64,000 bases of DNA from Bradyrhizobium sp. ORS 285 (GCF_900176205.1 NZ_LT859959.1:1736001-1800000), one strand, 5' to 3'. Counted from the first letter of the stretch, positions 42,508 through 51,961 are shown. The notes: a model not told the origin generated them from the letters alone. Made by a program: numbers and translations.

Positions 42508-42963
42508 ATGAGCGGCGAGATGGCGTTGCAGGAGAGTCGAAAGGGTGCGATGCGCGTGTTGGCGCATGTTCCTTTGGCTGAAATCGAGGCGCGAATGACC
42601 GAACTGGAGGTGCCGGCGCATCGGGAACTCCGGGCCGCCGAGAGCGGGCTCGTGATGGTGCGTGGCCGGATCGGTGGTGACGGCGCGGCGTTCAATCTCG
42701 GCGAGGCGACGGTGTCGCGCGCGGCCGTCCGGCTCGACAGCGGCCAGGTCGGGTTCGGCTACGTGCTCGGTCGCGACAGCGACAAGGCGCGGCTGATCGC
42801 GCTGTGTGATGCGCTGCTGCAGTCGCCCGAGCACGCTCCGGCGATCGAGACCAAGGTCGTTGCGCCGCTGCGCGCACGGATGCAGGCCGGGCGGGAGCAG
42901 AGCGCGGCCGAGGCCGCCGCCACGCGGGTGGATTTCTACACCATGGTGCGGGGAGAAGGGTGA
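42508..42963 (+). CDS. phnG: PhnG, C-P lyase core subunit
   Basis: 151 aa from ATG 42508. PhnG pattern: VPLAEIEARMTELEVPAHRELRAAESGLVMVRGRIGGDGAAFNLGEATVSRAAVRL and GFGYVLGRDSDKARLIALCDALLQ. Part of the PhnGHIJ core that attaches the phosphonate to ribose and breaks the C-P bond. Its TGA overlaps the phnH ATG by one base. Confidence 0.95.
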   Translation: MSGEMALQESRKGAMRVLAHVPLAEIEARMTELEVPAHRELRAAESGLVMVRGRIGGDGAAFNLGEATVSRAAVRLDSGQVGFGYVLGRDSDKARLIALCDALLQSPEHAPAIETKVVAPLRARMQAGREQSAAEAAATRVDFYTMVRGEG

Positions 42964-43574
42964 TGGCGGCGACGACGATCGAGCTGCAGCCGGGGTTCGC
43001 TGACAAAGTGCTGTCGGCGCAATCGACATTCCGCACCGTCATGGAGGCGATGGCGCGTCCCGGCCAGGTGATGCAGGTCCGGGATGAGGTTGGTGGTCCG
43101 TCCTCGATGATGGCGGGCGTTGCGGCCATCGCGCTCACCTTGCTGGATCAGGAGACGCCGCTCTGGCTCGACGAGGCTTTCTCAAGCGCGCCCGATGTCA
43201 GTGCGTGGCTGAAGTTTCACACCGGCGCGCCGATTGTCGCGCGGCCGGACGCCGCGAGCTTCGCGCTGGTCGCAGAGCCTGCCGCTCTGCCGGACTTGGC
43301 CTCATTCGCATTGGGGACTCCAGAATATCCCGATCGCTCGACGACTCTGATCATGCAGGTGCCGAGCCTCACGGCCGGAGAGACTTTTCATCTGCGTGGT
43401 CCAGGCATCGACGGCACGACGGCGCTGACGGCCACGATCGAGCCGATCGATCTGTTCGTGCAGCTGTCGATCAACGAAGCGCTGTTTCCGCGCGGCATCG
43501 ACGTGATCCTGGTCGACGATCGCTCGCTTGTCGCCATTCCGCGCACGACGCGCCTCGCATCATCAGGAGTCTGA
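42963..43574 (+). CDS. phnH: PhnH, C-P lyase core subunit
   Basis: 203 aa from ATG 42963 (GGAGAAGGG upstream). PhnH pattern: FRTVMEAMARPGQVMQV, ALTLLDQETPLWLDEAF, GTPEYPDRSTTLIMQVPSL, LRGPGIDGTTALT, FPRGIDVILVDDRSLVAIPRTTRL. Structural dimer in the PhnGHIJ complex. 3 bp before phnI. Confidence 0.96.
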   Translation: MAATTIELQPGFADKVLSAQSTFRTVMEAMARPGQVMQVRDEVGGPSSMMAGVAAIALTLLDQETPLWLDEAFSSAPDVSAWLKFHTGAPIVARPDAASFALVAEPAALPDLASFALGTPEYPDRSTTLIMQVPSLTAGETFHLRGPGIDGTTALTATIEPIDLFVQLSINEALFPRGIDVILVDDRSLVAIPRTTRLASSGV

Positions 43575-43577
43575 CGC

Positions 43578-44681
43578 ATGTATGTGGCGGTCAAGGGTGG
43601 CGAGCGCGCCATCGAAAATGCGCACCGGCTCCTGGCGCATGAGCGGCGCGGTGATCGCAGCGTGCCGGAGCTGTCGCTGTCGCAGATTTCCGAGCAGCTG
43701 GGGCTGGCGGTCGATCGCGTTATGAGCGAGGGCTCGCTGTATGACCGCGAGCTGGCGGCGCTTGCCATCAAGCAGGCGCGGGGCGATCTGATCGAGGCGA
43801 TCTTCCTGGTCCGCGCCTTCCGCGCCACCATGCCGCGCTTCGGCGCGACGGAGCCGGTCGATACCGGTGCGATGCGCGTGCAGCGGCGGATCTCGTCGAC
43901 CTTCAAGGACATTCCGGGCGGGCAAGTGCTAGGTCCGACCTTCGACTACACGCATCGGCTGCTCGATCCGAGCCTCGCTCAGGGCGGCAATCCGGAGGAT
44001 CCCGCGCTCGCCGCGACGTCCGACGTGCCGATGCCACGCGTGACGGACATCCTCGGACATGATGGGCTGATCGAGCCGTCTCCTGTGGCAAAGGAAGACG
44101 CGCCAGTCGGCGATCTCACGCGAGATCCGCTGAGCTTTCCCGCAGGCCGGGATCTGCGATTGCAGAATCTCGCGCGCGGCGACGAGGGCTTCCTGCTCGC
44201 GCTGGGATACTCGACCCAGCGCGGCTACGGCCGCAACCATCCGTTCGCCGGCGAGATCCGCTTCGGCGAGGTCGAAGTCGAGTTCTTTGCCGAGGAGATC
44301 GGCTTCGCCGTGCCGCTCGGATCGATCGAACTGACCGAATGCCAGATGGTCAATCAGTTCAAGGGCTCCGCGACGGAGCCGCCATGTTTTACGCGTGGCT
44401 ATGGACTGGCATTTGGCCAGAGCGAGCGCAAGACGATGTCGATGGCCCTGGTCGATCGCGCGCTGCGCGCGCGCGAGCTTGGTGAGGATTTGATCGCGCC
44501 GGCGCAGGACGAGGAGTTCGTGATGTCGCACTCCGACAATGTCCAGGCGACCGGCTTCGTCGAGCACCTGAAGCTGCCGCATTACGTCGACTTCCAGTCC
44601 GAGCTCGGCCTGCTGCGCAAGCTGCGTCAGGAGTTCGCCGAGGCCAACGCCGCTCCCGCGCTGAAGGAGGCTGCGGAATGA
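43578..44681 (+). CDS. phnI: PhnI, C-P lyase nucleosidase subunit
   Basis: 367 aa, beginning MYVAVKGGERAIENAHRLLAHERRGD as in PhnI. With PhnG and H it swaps adenine of ATP for the phosphonate. Conserved blocks HPFAGEIRFGEVEVEF and GYGLAFGQSERKTMSMALVDR are present. Overlaps phnJ by 4 bp. Confidence 0.96.
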   Translation: MYVAVKGGERAIENAHRLLAHERRGDRSVPELSLSQISEQLGLAVDRVMSEGSLYDRELAALAIKQARGDLIEAIFLVRAFRATMPRFGATEPVDTGAMRVQRRISSTFKDIPGGQVLGPTFDYTHRLLDPSLAQGGNPEDPALAATSDVPMPRVTDILGHDGLIEPSPVAKEDAPVGDLTRDPLSFPAGRDLRLQNLARGDEGFLLALGYSTQRGYGRNHPFAGEIRFGEVEVEFFAEEIGFAVPLGSIELTECQMVNQFKGSATEPPCFTRGYGLAFGQSERKTMSMALVDRALRARELGEDLIAPAQDEEFVMSHSDNVQATGFVEHLKLPHYVDFQSELGLLRKLRQEFAEANAAPALKEAAE

Positions 44682-45562
44682 ATGCGCCCACCTACAACTT
44701 CGCCTATCTCGACGAGCAGACCAAGCGGATGATCCGCCGCGCGATCCTCAAGGCGATCGCGATCCCTGGCTACCAGGTGCCGTTCGCAAGCCGCGAGATG
44801 CCGATGCCTTATGGCTGGGGCACGGGCGGCGTTCAGGTCACTGCAGCCATCCTTGGTCCCAAGGATGTGCTCAAGGTGATCGACCAGGGCTCGGACGACA
44901 CGACGAACGCGATCTCGATCCGCAAGTTCTTCGCCAAGACGGCGGGCGTGGAGACCACGACCTCGACGGACGCTGCGACCGTGATCCAGACCCGCCATCG
45001 TATTCCCGAGGCGCCGCTGCGCGCGGGGCAGGTGCTGGTCTATCAGGTGCCGATTCCGGAGCCGCTGCGGTTTCTCGAGCCGCGCGAGACCGAGACGCGC
45101 CGCATGCATGCGCTGGCCGAATACGGGCTGATGCACGTCAAGCTGTACGAGGACATTGCGCGCTTCGGCCACATCGCCACGTCCTATGCCTATCCGGTCA
45201 AGGTCAATGCGCGCTATGTGATGGACCCGTCACCGACGCCGAAGTTCGACAATCCGAAGATGGACAATTGCCCGGCGCTACAGCTGTTCGGCGCAGGGCG
45301 CGAGAAGCGCATCTACGCCATTCCGCCCTATACGTCGGTGGTCTCGCTCGATTTCGAGGACCATCCGTTCACGCGCTACAAATTCGACGCGCCGTGTGCG
45401 CTGTGCGGCGCGGAGGATTCGTATCTCGACGAGATCGTGACCGACGACAAGGGCAGCCGCATGTTCGTCTGCTCCGACACTGATTACTGCGAGGGTCGCC
45501 AGGCGGCCGGACATCGCGGCGTGGAGAGCGCCGCTCCGCACAAGGAGGCGGCCCATGGTTGA
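44678..45562 (+). CDS. phnJ: PhnJ, radical SAM C-P lyase catalytic subunit
   Basis: 294 aa. The four cysteines C240, C243, C265 and C271 match E. coli C241, C244, C266 and C272 (4Fe-4S cluster and catalytic Cys), and Gly31 matches the glycyl-radical Gly32. Cleaves the carbon-phosphorus bond. Overlaps phnK by 8 bp. No loss of key residues is visible. Confidence 0.97.
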   Translation: MNAPTYNFAYLDEQTKRMIRRAILKAIAIPGYQVPFASREMPMPYGWGTGGVQVTAAILGPKDVLKVIDQGSDDTTNAISIRKFFAKTAGVETTTSTDAATVIQTRHRIPEAPLRAGQVLVYQVPIPEPLRFLEPRETETRRMHALAEYGLMHVKLYEDIARFGHIATSYAYPVKVNARYVMDPSPTPKFDNPKMDNCPALQLFGAGREKRIYAIPPYTSVVSLDFEDHPFTRYKFDAPCALCGAEDSYLDEIVTDDKGSRMFVCSDTDYCEGRQAAGHRGVESAAPHKEAAHG

Positions 45563-46349
45563 GGTGACCGGCGCACCGGATCAGCCGCTGCTCGTCGCCG
45601 AGGGGCTGACCAAGAGCTACGGCCGGCTCGCGGCCTGCCGCGACGTGTCCTTCGTGCTCTATCCCGGCGAGGTGCTCGCGATCGTCGGTGAATCCGGCTC
45701 GGGCAAGTCGACGCTGCTGCAGATGCTGTCGGCGCAGCTCGCGCCGACCGGCGGCCGCGTCTCTTACCGCATGCGAGATGGCGTGCTGCGTGATCTCGCA
45801 GAGCTCGGCGAGGCCGAGCGCCGTTTCCTGTTCCGCACCGACTGGGGCTATGTGCATCAGGACCCGGCCGCGGGCCTGCGCATGGCCGTCTCCGCCGGTG
45901 CCAATGTCGGCGAGCGGCTGATGGCCGTCGGCTGGAATAATTACGGGCGAATCCGACAGACGGCATCGTCCTGGCTGGAGCGGGTCGAGATCGACACGGC
46001 CCGCATCGACGATGCGCCGCGGACCTATTCCGGCGGCATGCGGCAGCGTTTGCAGATCGCGCGCAACCTGGTGACCGAGCCGCGGCTCGTGTTCATGGAC
46101 GAGCCGACCGGCGGGCTCGACGTCTCCGTCCAGGCGCGGCTGCTCGACCTTATGCGCAGCCTGGTCACCGAACTCGGTCTCGCCGCGATCGTGGTCACGC
46201 ATGACCTTGCCGTGGCGCGGCTGTTGTCCCATCGTGTGATGGTCATGAAGGAGGGGCGGGTGATCGAGACCGGCCTGACCGATCAGGTGCTCGACGATCC
46301 GCGCGAGCCCTACACCCAGCTTCTCGTGTCTTCCATCCTGCCGGCGTGA
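45555..46349 (+). CDS. phnK: PhnK, ABC-type ATPase of the C-P lyase complex
   Basis: 264 aa. Walker A GESGSGKST, signature YSGGMRQR, Walker B LVFMDEP. Resembles peptide-importer ATPases but in this operon it binds the PhnGHIJ core. Overlaps phnL by 4 bp. Confidence 0.95.
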   Translation: MVEVTGAPDQPLLVAEGLTKSYGRLAACRDVSFVLYPGEVLAIVGESGSGKSTLLQMLSAQLAPTGGRVSYRMRDGVLRDLAELGEAERRFLFRTDWGYVHQDPAAGLRMAVSAGANVGERLMAVGWNNYGRIRQTASSWLERVEIDTARIDDAPRTYSGGMRQRLQIARNLVTEPRLVFMDEPTGGLDVSVQARLLDLMRSLVTELGLAAIVVTHDLAVARLLSHRVMVMKEGRVIETGLTDQVLDDPREPYTQLLVSSILPA

Positions 46350-47059
46350 GCGTGAAAGCAATGACTGTGATGCTCAACGTTGAGAATGCCAGGAAGACCT
46401 TCACCATGCACCTGCAGGGCGGCATCACGCTGCCCGTGGTGCAGGGCGTCTCGTTCCAGGTCGCGGCCGGCGAGTGCGTCGTGCTGTCCGGACCTTCAGG
46501 CGCGGGCAAGTCGTCGATCCTGAAGATGATCTTCGGCAACTACCGCTGTGATGGCGGCCGCATCAGCGTCCGTCATCAGGGCGAGATGACGGATCTCGCC
46601 GGCGCCGAGCCGCGTCTGGTGCTCAATGCACGGCGACAGACCATCGGCTATGTCAGCCAGTTCTTGCGCGCCGTGCCGCGCGTGGCCGCGCTCGATGTGG
46701 TGGCCGAGCCGCTGCTCGCGGCGGGTGTCGCACGCGATGACGCACGGGCGCGTGCTGGCGGCTTGTTGAACCGGTTGAATATCCCAGAGCGGCTGTGGTC
46801 GCTGCCGCCCTCGACGTTCTCCGGCGGTGAGCAGCAGCGCGTCAACATCGCGCGCGGCTTCATCTCCGATCTCCCGATCCTGCTGCTCGACGAGCCGACG
46901 GCCTCGCTGGACGCGGCGAACCGGGCCGTGGTGGTCGATCTGATTGCGGCGAAAAAGAAGGCCGGCGTCGCGATGATTGCGATCGTGCACGATGATGATA
47001 TCCGTGAGCAGATCGCAGACCGTACCGTCGATGTGACGACGTTCGCAGCGGCGGCGTAG
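46346..47059 (+). CDS. phnL: PhnL, ABC-type ATPase of the C-P lyase complex
   Basis: 237 aa. Walker A GPSGAGKSS, signature FSGGEQQR, Walker B ILLLDEP, HDD switch region. PhnL docks on PhnK in the E. coli complex. Start GTG 46346 on an ATGA-type overlap; ATG 46361 is an alternative. Confidence 0.94.
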   Translation: MSVKAMTVMLNVENARKTFTMHLQGGITLPVVQGVSFQVAAGECVVLSGPSGAGKSSILKMIFGNYRCDGGRISVRHQGEMTDLAGAEPRLVLNARRQTIGYVSQFLRAVPRVAALDVVAEPLLAAGVARDDARARAGGLLNRLNIPERLWSLPPSTFSGGEQQRVNIARGFISDLPILLLDEPTASLDAANRAVVVDLIAAKKKAGVAMIAIVHDDDIREQIADRTVDVTTFAAAA

Positions 47060-47074
47060 AAGGCAGAGGAGCAG

Positions 47075-48232
47075 ATGAGCGCGAACATGTCCGACACCGT
47101 GATAGGTAACGCCCGGCTGGTCCTCGCGGACCGCGTCATCGAGCAGGGCTGGGTGGCGATGGCCGGTGGCCGGATCGCCGATGTCGGTGAGGGCGCGGCG
47201 CCGACCGGCAGTCATGACGCCGGCGGTGATCTGCTGATGCCGGGGCTCATCGAACTGCACACCGATCACCTCGAGGCGCATTTCGTGCCTCGGCCGAAGG
47301 TGTATTGGGATCCGGTGGCCGCGGTCATTTCCTATGATGGGCAGCTGGCGACGGCAGGCATCACGACCGTTCTGGACTCGCTGCGGGTCTGGAGCGAGGA
47401 GGGCGCGGAAGGCGTCGACGGTCAGGCCAATGTGCTGGCGGATGCGATCGCGCAGGCCCGCGACGCGCGGCTGCTGCGCGCCGATCACTTCCTGCACCTG
47501 CGCTGTGAGGTACCGATGCCGACAGTGGTCGAGGAGGCGAAGCAGTTGGCGGGCCGGCCGGACGTCCGACTGATGTCGCTGATGGACCACACGCCGGGTC
47601 AGCGCCAGTTTCGCGACGAGGGCAAGCTGCGCGACTATTACCGCGGCAAGAGCGGCGGCAAGACCGATGCGGAGCTTGACGTCATGTTCGCGCGGCGCTT
47701 CGCCTATCAGCAGGCCTATGCGGCGGCGAACATGCGCGACATCGTTGCGCTGGCCAAGACTCATGACGTGCCGCTTGCCAGCCATGACGATACCACCGAC
47801 GAGAACGTTGCCGACGCGATCAAGGACGGCATCGCCGTCGCTGAGTTTCCGACCACCATGGAGGCCGCGCGCGGGCTGCACGAGGCTGGCATCAGCATTC
47901 TGATGGGCGCGCCCAACGTGGTCCGCGGTGGCTCGCATTCCGGAAACATTGCCGCCGTGGATCTCGCGCGCGAGGGGCTGCTGGATATTCTGTCATCCGA
48001 CTACGTGCCCTCGAGCCTGCTGATGGGCGCGCTGCAACTGCCACAGCGTGTGCCGGCGATCGATCTCGCTGCCGCGGTTCGGACCGTCACCAAGGCACCG
48101 GCTGACGCGGTGGGGCTGCATGACCGGGGCGAGATCGCAGCCGGCAAGCGCGCGGACCTGATCCGTGTCCATGTCGCCGGCGATCACGCTGTGGTACGCA
48201 GCGTCTGGCGGGAAGGGCAGCGGGTGGCATGA
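47075..48232 (+). CDS. phnM: PhnM, RPnTP diphosphatase (canonical copy)
   Basis: 385 aa. Amidohydrolase with PGLIELHTDHLEAHFVPRPKVYWD, the LRCEV and MDHTPGQRQFRD blocks, [26 protein letters not shown] and LSSDYVPSSLL. Removes pyrophosphate from ribose 1-methylphosphonate 5-triphosphate before PhnJ acts. AGGAG precedes the ATG; overlaps phnN by 4 bp. A second PhnM-type gene lies at 35983-37170. Confidence 0.96.
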   Translation: MSANMSDTVIGNARLVLADRVIEQGWVAMAGGRIADVGEGAAPTGSHDAGGDLLMPGLIELHTDHLEAHFVPRPKVYWDPVAAVISYDGQLATAGITTVLDSLRVWSEEGAEGVDGQANVLADAIAQARDARLLRADHFLHLRCEVPMPTVVEEAKQLAGRPDVRLMSLMDHTPGQRQFRDEGKLRDYYRGKSGGKTDAELDVMFARRFAYQQAYAAANMRDIVALAKTHDVPLASHDDTTDENVADAIKDGIAVAEFPTTMEAARGLHEAGISILMGAPNVVRGGSHSGNIAAVDLAREGLLDILSSDYVPSSLLMGALQLPQRVPAIDLAAAVRTVTKAPADAVGLHDRGEIAAGKRADLIRVHVAGDHAVVRSVWREGQRVA

Positions 48233-48873
48233 GCGTGGCGTCGACTGGCTCCGATGATCAGCACACGCCACTGGGGCCCGGACGGCTGGTGCTCGTGGTC
48301 GGACCGAGCGGCGCCGGCAAGGACACGCTGCTCAATCTGGCGCGGCGCGAATGTGCTGGCGATGATCGCATCGTGTTTCCGCAGCGGGTCGTGACCCGCG
48401 AGGCCTCGGCGTTCGAGGACAATCTGGAAATGAGCGAGGTCGCGTTTCGCGAGGCTCTCGCGGCCGGCGCATTCGCGCTGCATTGGGACGCGCATGGACA
48501 TTGCTATGGCGTCCCGCGCAAGCTCAGGGATGACATCGCCGCGGGCCGTACCGTCGTCGTCAACGTGTCGCGAACCGTCATCCCATCGGCGCGGCGCGAC
48601 TATGCCGAGGTCGTCGTGGTGAACATTACGGCGCCGGCCGAGGTCCTCGCAGAACGCCTCGGTAAGCGGCATCGCCCGAGCGACACGGACATCGGCGAAC
48701 GGCTGCACCGGACCGTCAGTAATGAGACGGTGACCGCAGACGTCACGATCAACAATGTCGGCGACCCCGCGACACATGGGCGCAGGCTGATCGAGGTGAT
48801 CAGGGGATCGAACGGCAGAGCCATGGCCGCGGCAAAAGGAGTTGGCACGGATGTCGATCATCACCACGATTGA
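48229..48873 (+). CDS. phnN: PhnN, ribose 1,5-bisphosphate phosphokinase
   Basis: 214 aa. P-loop GPSGAGKDT at 25-33, guanylate-kinase-like fold (RVVTREASAFEDNLEMSE, FALHWDAHGHCYGVP). Makes PRPP from ribose 1,5-bisphosphate, recycling the sugar from C-P lyase. Its 3' end overlaps the next gene by 23 bp. Confidence 0.95.
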   Translation: MSVASTGSDDQHTPLGPGRLVLVVGPSGAGKDTLLNLARRECAGDDRIVFPQRVVTREASAFEDNLEMSEVAFREALAAGAFALHWDAHGHCYGVPRKLRDDIAAGRTVVVNVSRTVIPSARRDYAEVVVVNITAPAEVLAERLGKRHRPSDTDIGERLHRTVSNETVTADVTINNVGDPATHGRRLIEVIRGSNGRAMAAAKGVGTDVDHHHD

Positions 48874-49462
48874 GCAACTCGAGGCGATCTACGGCGAGAC
48901 CGGGCTGACGTCGACGGCCAAAGTTGCTGATCGGGTGACACCGCATTATCGCGTGATGATCGAAAAATCGCCCTTCGTCGCGCTCGCGACATCAGGTCCG
49001 GAAGGGCTTGATTGTTCGCCGCGCGGGGATCTTCCCGGCTTCGTTCGCATCCATGACGACAAGACGCTGATGATGCCCGATCGTCGCGGCAATAATCGCG
49101 TCGATTCACTGCGCAACATCGTGCGCGACCCGCGGATCGGTTTGTTGTTCCTGATTCCGGGATCGGGCAACACGCTGCGCGTCAATGGCCGAGGTCACTT
49201 GTCGACCGATGCGGAGCTGCTCGAATCGTTCCGCATGGAAGGCAAGCTGCCGCGCACCGTGCTCGTCATGACGATCGACGAGATCTATTTTCAATGCGCC
49301 CGCGCGATCGTGCGTGCCGATCTCTGGAACCCCGACAAGCGCGTCGATCGCCAGGAGATTCCATCTCCTGGGCAGATCCTCGCCGCAATGACGGCCAACG
49401 CCGTCGATGGCGAAGAGTACGATCGCGAATGGCCCGATCGTGCGCGGAAGTCGATGTGGTGA
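48851..49462 (+). CDS. Pyridoxamine 5'-phosphate oxidase-family flavoprotein in the phn operon
   Basis: 203 aa from ATG 48851 (AAAGGAG upstream, 23-bp overlap with phnN). FMN-binding split-barrel fold: FVALATSGPEGLDCSPRGDLPGFV, MMPDRRGNNRVDSLRNIVRDPRIGLLFLIPG, LRVNGRGHLSTD. PPOX-like proteins bind FMN, F420 or heme; the substrate here is unknown. Co-transcribed with phnG-N, so probably linked to phosphonate use. Confidence 0.88.
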   Translation: MSIITTIEQLEAIYGETGLTSTAKVADRVTPHYRVMIEKSPFVALATSGPEGLDCSPRGDLPGFVRIHDDKTLMMPDRRGNNRVDSLRNIVRDPRIGLLFLIPGSGNTLRVNGRGHLSTDAELLESFRMEGKLPRTVLVMTIDEIYFQCARAIVRADLWNPDKRVDRQEIPSPGQILAAMTANAVDGEEYDREWPDRARKSMW

Positions 49463-49511
49463 AGGCCGAACTGCGGCCGTCCGCCTTGATAGGAGTGACA
49501 GCCGCAGCCGA

Positions 49512-49733
49512 TCAGGCAGCGACGTCGAGCAGGCGTGACGAGCCGCGAATGAGGACCTTCCGTCCATCGGGCGTGATCTGCGCTGCGCTGTCGCTGATGA
49601 CGGCGAGCCCGAGCGCAACGAGCTGTCCGACGATGAAGCCGTTCGGCCGACGGCCTTCGCGCACGGGACCGCGGAGCGCCTTGAGCGTCTCCCACTGATC
49701 CGGCGTGAGTTCGTGATCGAATTCCGCGTTCAT
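49512..49733 (-). CDS. Small hypothetical protein
   Basis: 73 aa from ATG 49733, beginning MNAEFDHELTPDQWETLKALR and containing NGFIVGQLVALGLA; the pattern looks like a small winged-helix or MarR-like fragment. A longer in-frame reading to 49823 has no better RBS. Divergent from the membrane-protein gene at 50059. No assigned function. Confidence 0.55.
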   Translation of the reverse strand: MNAEFDHELTPDQWETLKALRGPVREGRRPNGFIVGQLVALGLAVISDSAAQITPDGRKVLIRGSSRLLDVAA

Positions 49734-50058
49734 GTTGCCTCGAAGCTTGTTGTGGCTCACACGTCTTAGGAAGACAGCGTGACGAAGATGCGACCGCTGT
49801 GCATCCGTAGTGATACGGCTCACTCATTACGCGCGAAGGGCGCAGCGATTAATTCAAATTTGAATGATCCGCAATGTGCAATGCAGCGTCGATATGTGAT
49901 GCGCGGCGCAGCATGCGAGTTGCTCGTGGTTAACGACGTCTTAAGATTTGCGTAGCGAGATCGATCGGTAACGCAGCTGTCACATCAGCGTGTCAAACGG
50001 CGCCATTGTCCCGCTCGAATCAGCCGGCGCGTATCGCTTCGGCACGAAGATCCACTGA
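49734..50058. promoter_or_regulatory. Divergent intergenic region with palindrome ATTCAAATTTGAAT
   Basis: A perfect 14-bp palindrome lies at 49852-49865 between the small hypothetical gene (starting 49733, minus) and the LPG-synthase-like gene (50059, plus). It is AT-rich against a GC-rich background and could be an operator. No RNA gene or other ORF is convincing. Confidence 0.4.
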
Positions 50059-51072
50059 ATGGCCGTGCCGAACGATGACCTGCCACCGCAGCTGAACCGA
50101 AGGGCCTGGCTGCGTGGTCTGGCGGGATTGACGATGAGCCTCGTGATTGCGGCGATCGCGATCGCCGTGCTCACCCGTGCCGTCAAGAAGCTCGATATCG
50201 ATCATGTGATCGCAACCGCAGAGGCGACCGATCCGAAGCTCATCGCTCTCGCGTTGGTGTTGATCGCGCTCTCCTATGGCGGGCTGACATTCTATGACCT
50301 CTTTGCTCTCCGCACGATCGGTCGCAAGGACATCCCGTTTCGTGCAGCGGCCGTTGGCAGCTTCACGAGCTATCCGATTGCCCATGGCATCGGCGCGGTC
50401 GCGTTGATCTCTCCGCTGGTTCGCTATCGCGTCTACGCGCCTTACAAGCTCCGCGCGCTCGACATCGCCAAGATCAGCGTCCTCACGGGCCTGACGTTCT
50501 GGCTCGGCAATCTGACCGCGCTCGGTCTCAGTTTGATGATCGATCCCGATGCGTTCGGCTGGGTGGAGTATTGGCCCCCGACGCTCAACAGGCTGATCGC
50601 GGCGGCGCTGCTGTGCGGCATTCTCGTGTTTGTCATCTGGAGCTGGCCTGGACGACGCAGCCAACGATGGCGGTTGCGATTGCCATCAGGACCGACGGTG
50701 TTGCTGCAGATCCTGATCGGATTGTTCGATCTCAGCACCGCGGCGCTCGCCATGTATGTCCTGATACCGGCCGAACTCGGCATCGATGTTGCGCGGCTGA
50801 TGGCCGTGCTCATTGCGGCAACCCTGCTTGGCTTCGCCAGTCACGCACCGGCCGGCATCGGGCTGTTCGATGCCACGATCATGCTCGGGCTCGGGGGCGA
50901 TGACCAGGATCAGCTGCTTGCGGCGCTGCTGATGTTCCGCATCCTTTATCACCTGATCCCGTTCGTGTTGTCGCTGTCGCTATTCGGCGGCATCGAGCTT
51001 CGCCGAAGCTGGCGAGAAGGCGGGGCGGTCAGACCGGCGAGTTCAGCTTCAGCCCCACCATGCCGGCAATGA
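50059..51072 (+). CDS. Lysylphosphatidylglycerol synthase TM-region-family membrane protein
   Basis: 337 aa with about eight membrane segments (first at about 21-42). Motifs of the UPF0104/LPG_synthase_TM family: SYGGLTFYDLFALR, GSFTSYPIAHGIGAVALISPLVRYRVY and GFASHAPAGIGLFDATIML near the end. It lacks the soluble C-terminal transferase domain of MprF. Its last 44 bp overlap the convergent sugE gene. Role unknown, probably lipid or envelope related. Confidence 0.82.
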   Translation: MAVPNDDLPPQLNRRAWLRGLAGLTMSLVIAAIAIAVLTRAVKKLDIDHVIATAEATDPKLIALALVLIALSYGGLTFYDLFALRTIGRKDIPFRAAAVGSFTSYPIAHGIGAVALISPLVRYRVYAPYKLRALDIAKISVLTGLTFWLGNLTALGLSLMIDPDAFGWVEYWPPTLNRLIAAALLCGILVFVIWSWPGRRSQRWRLRLPSGPTVLLQILIGLFDLSTAALAMYVLIPAELGIDVARLMAVLIAATLLGFASHAPAGIGLFDATIMLGLGGDDQDQLLAALLMFRILYHLIPFVLSLSLFGGIELRRSWREGGAVRPASSASAPPCRQ

Positions 51073-51355
51073 TCAGCGTCAGGCAGAGCAGTCGCATGGG
51101 ATCAGCCGGCTCGCTGTACAGCCACATCCCGACGACAATGCTTCCGGCAGCGCCAATGCCCGTCCAGACTGCGTAGGCGGTGCCGAACGGTAGTGACCGC
51201 AAGGCGAGCGACATCATCGCAAAGCTGAGCAGGATCGCGACAACGGTTCCGAGACTCGGCCAGAAGCGGGTCAGGCCGTCGGAATGCTTGAGACCAAGCG
51301 CCCAGACGATTTCGAGCAGGCCTGCGGCCAGGAGTGCGAGCCAGCCGCTCGTCAT
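51029..51355 (-). CDS. sugE: SugE/Gdx-type SMR transporter
   Basis: 108 aa, four membrane helices. Small multidrug resistance fold with the membrane Glu15 (AAGLLEIVWALGLKHSDG) and PFGTAYAVWTGIGAAGSIVVG; the residues around Glu15 fit the SugE/Gdx (guanidinium exporter) branch rather than EmrE. No guanidine riboswitch could be seen upstream. Convergent with and overlapping the preceding gene by 44 bp. Confidence 0.9.
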   Translation of the reverse strand: MTSGWLALLAAGLLEIVWALGLKHSDGLTRFWPSLGTVVAILLSFAMMSLALRSLPFGTAYAVWTGIGAAGSIVVGMWLYSEPADPMRLLCLTLIIAGMVGLKLNSPV

Positions 51356-51492
51356 GGCCGCGGGCTCTTCAACGGCGGAGTAATCGCACGCGATGGTCCG
51401 GGCATTCTGGTCTCCACGCGATCCGAATGCCGCTCATCTGCAATCTTTGCACGACGCGCATGTGACAGCGCCGAGGACGAATCCGTCTGAAA

Positions 51493-51753
51493 CTACCGCT
51501 CCTGCATCATCGTGAACACGAAGCCGGTCAGGCTTGCCCCGACCGCAAAGGCCAGCGTGAACGTGCCGACAAACACGACGAACGTCATGTGCGGGTCGAG
51601 GCTGTGGGCGATGAGAGTGGAGATGCCGAACGCATCGACCTGTGTCAGGGCGAACGCAAAGCCAAGCCCCAGCGCGGTCCCCATGAACGTGTGACAGGCG
51701 AGCTCGATCAGGATGGCCGGGCTGACCACGGCACTGCGTTTTTTCGGCGGCAT
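51493..51753 (-). CDS. Small two-helix membrane protein
   Basis: 86 aa. Two hydrophobic segments (about 14-36 and 55-82) separated by a short loop, basic N-terminus MPPKKR. No family recognised. AGGAC... upstream of the ATG is a weak RBS. Confidence 0.6.
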   Translation of the reverse strand: MPPKKRSAVVSPAILIELACHTFMGTALGLGFAFALTQVDAFGISTLIAHSLDPHMTFVVFVGTFTLAFAVGASLTGFVFTMMQER

Positions 51754-51961
51754 GAGGCGGTCCTCGCTGTTGGCCGGTGAACGCGGGAACGGCGGACGGG
51801 GTTCCTGGCGAGCGCTCCAGCGATCGAGGCCGCATCGAAGGCGGTTGCCAGGGGGCGTGGTGAGCGGCTACCTAATGAGCCGACGGTGCCGATGCAGGCA
51901 GAACAACAACCGCGGCAGAGCGGCGTGACCGTGAGGCTCCAGCAGGGAGGATGAGCAACAG

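Noticed and set aside
51356..51490. Possible guanidine riboswitch upstream of sugE
   Set aside because: Read on the minus strand, none of the conserved ykkC or mini-ykkC blocks (paired ACGR loops, CUAGGG) could be found.
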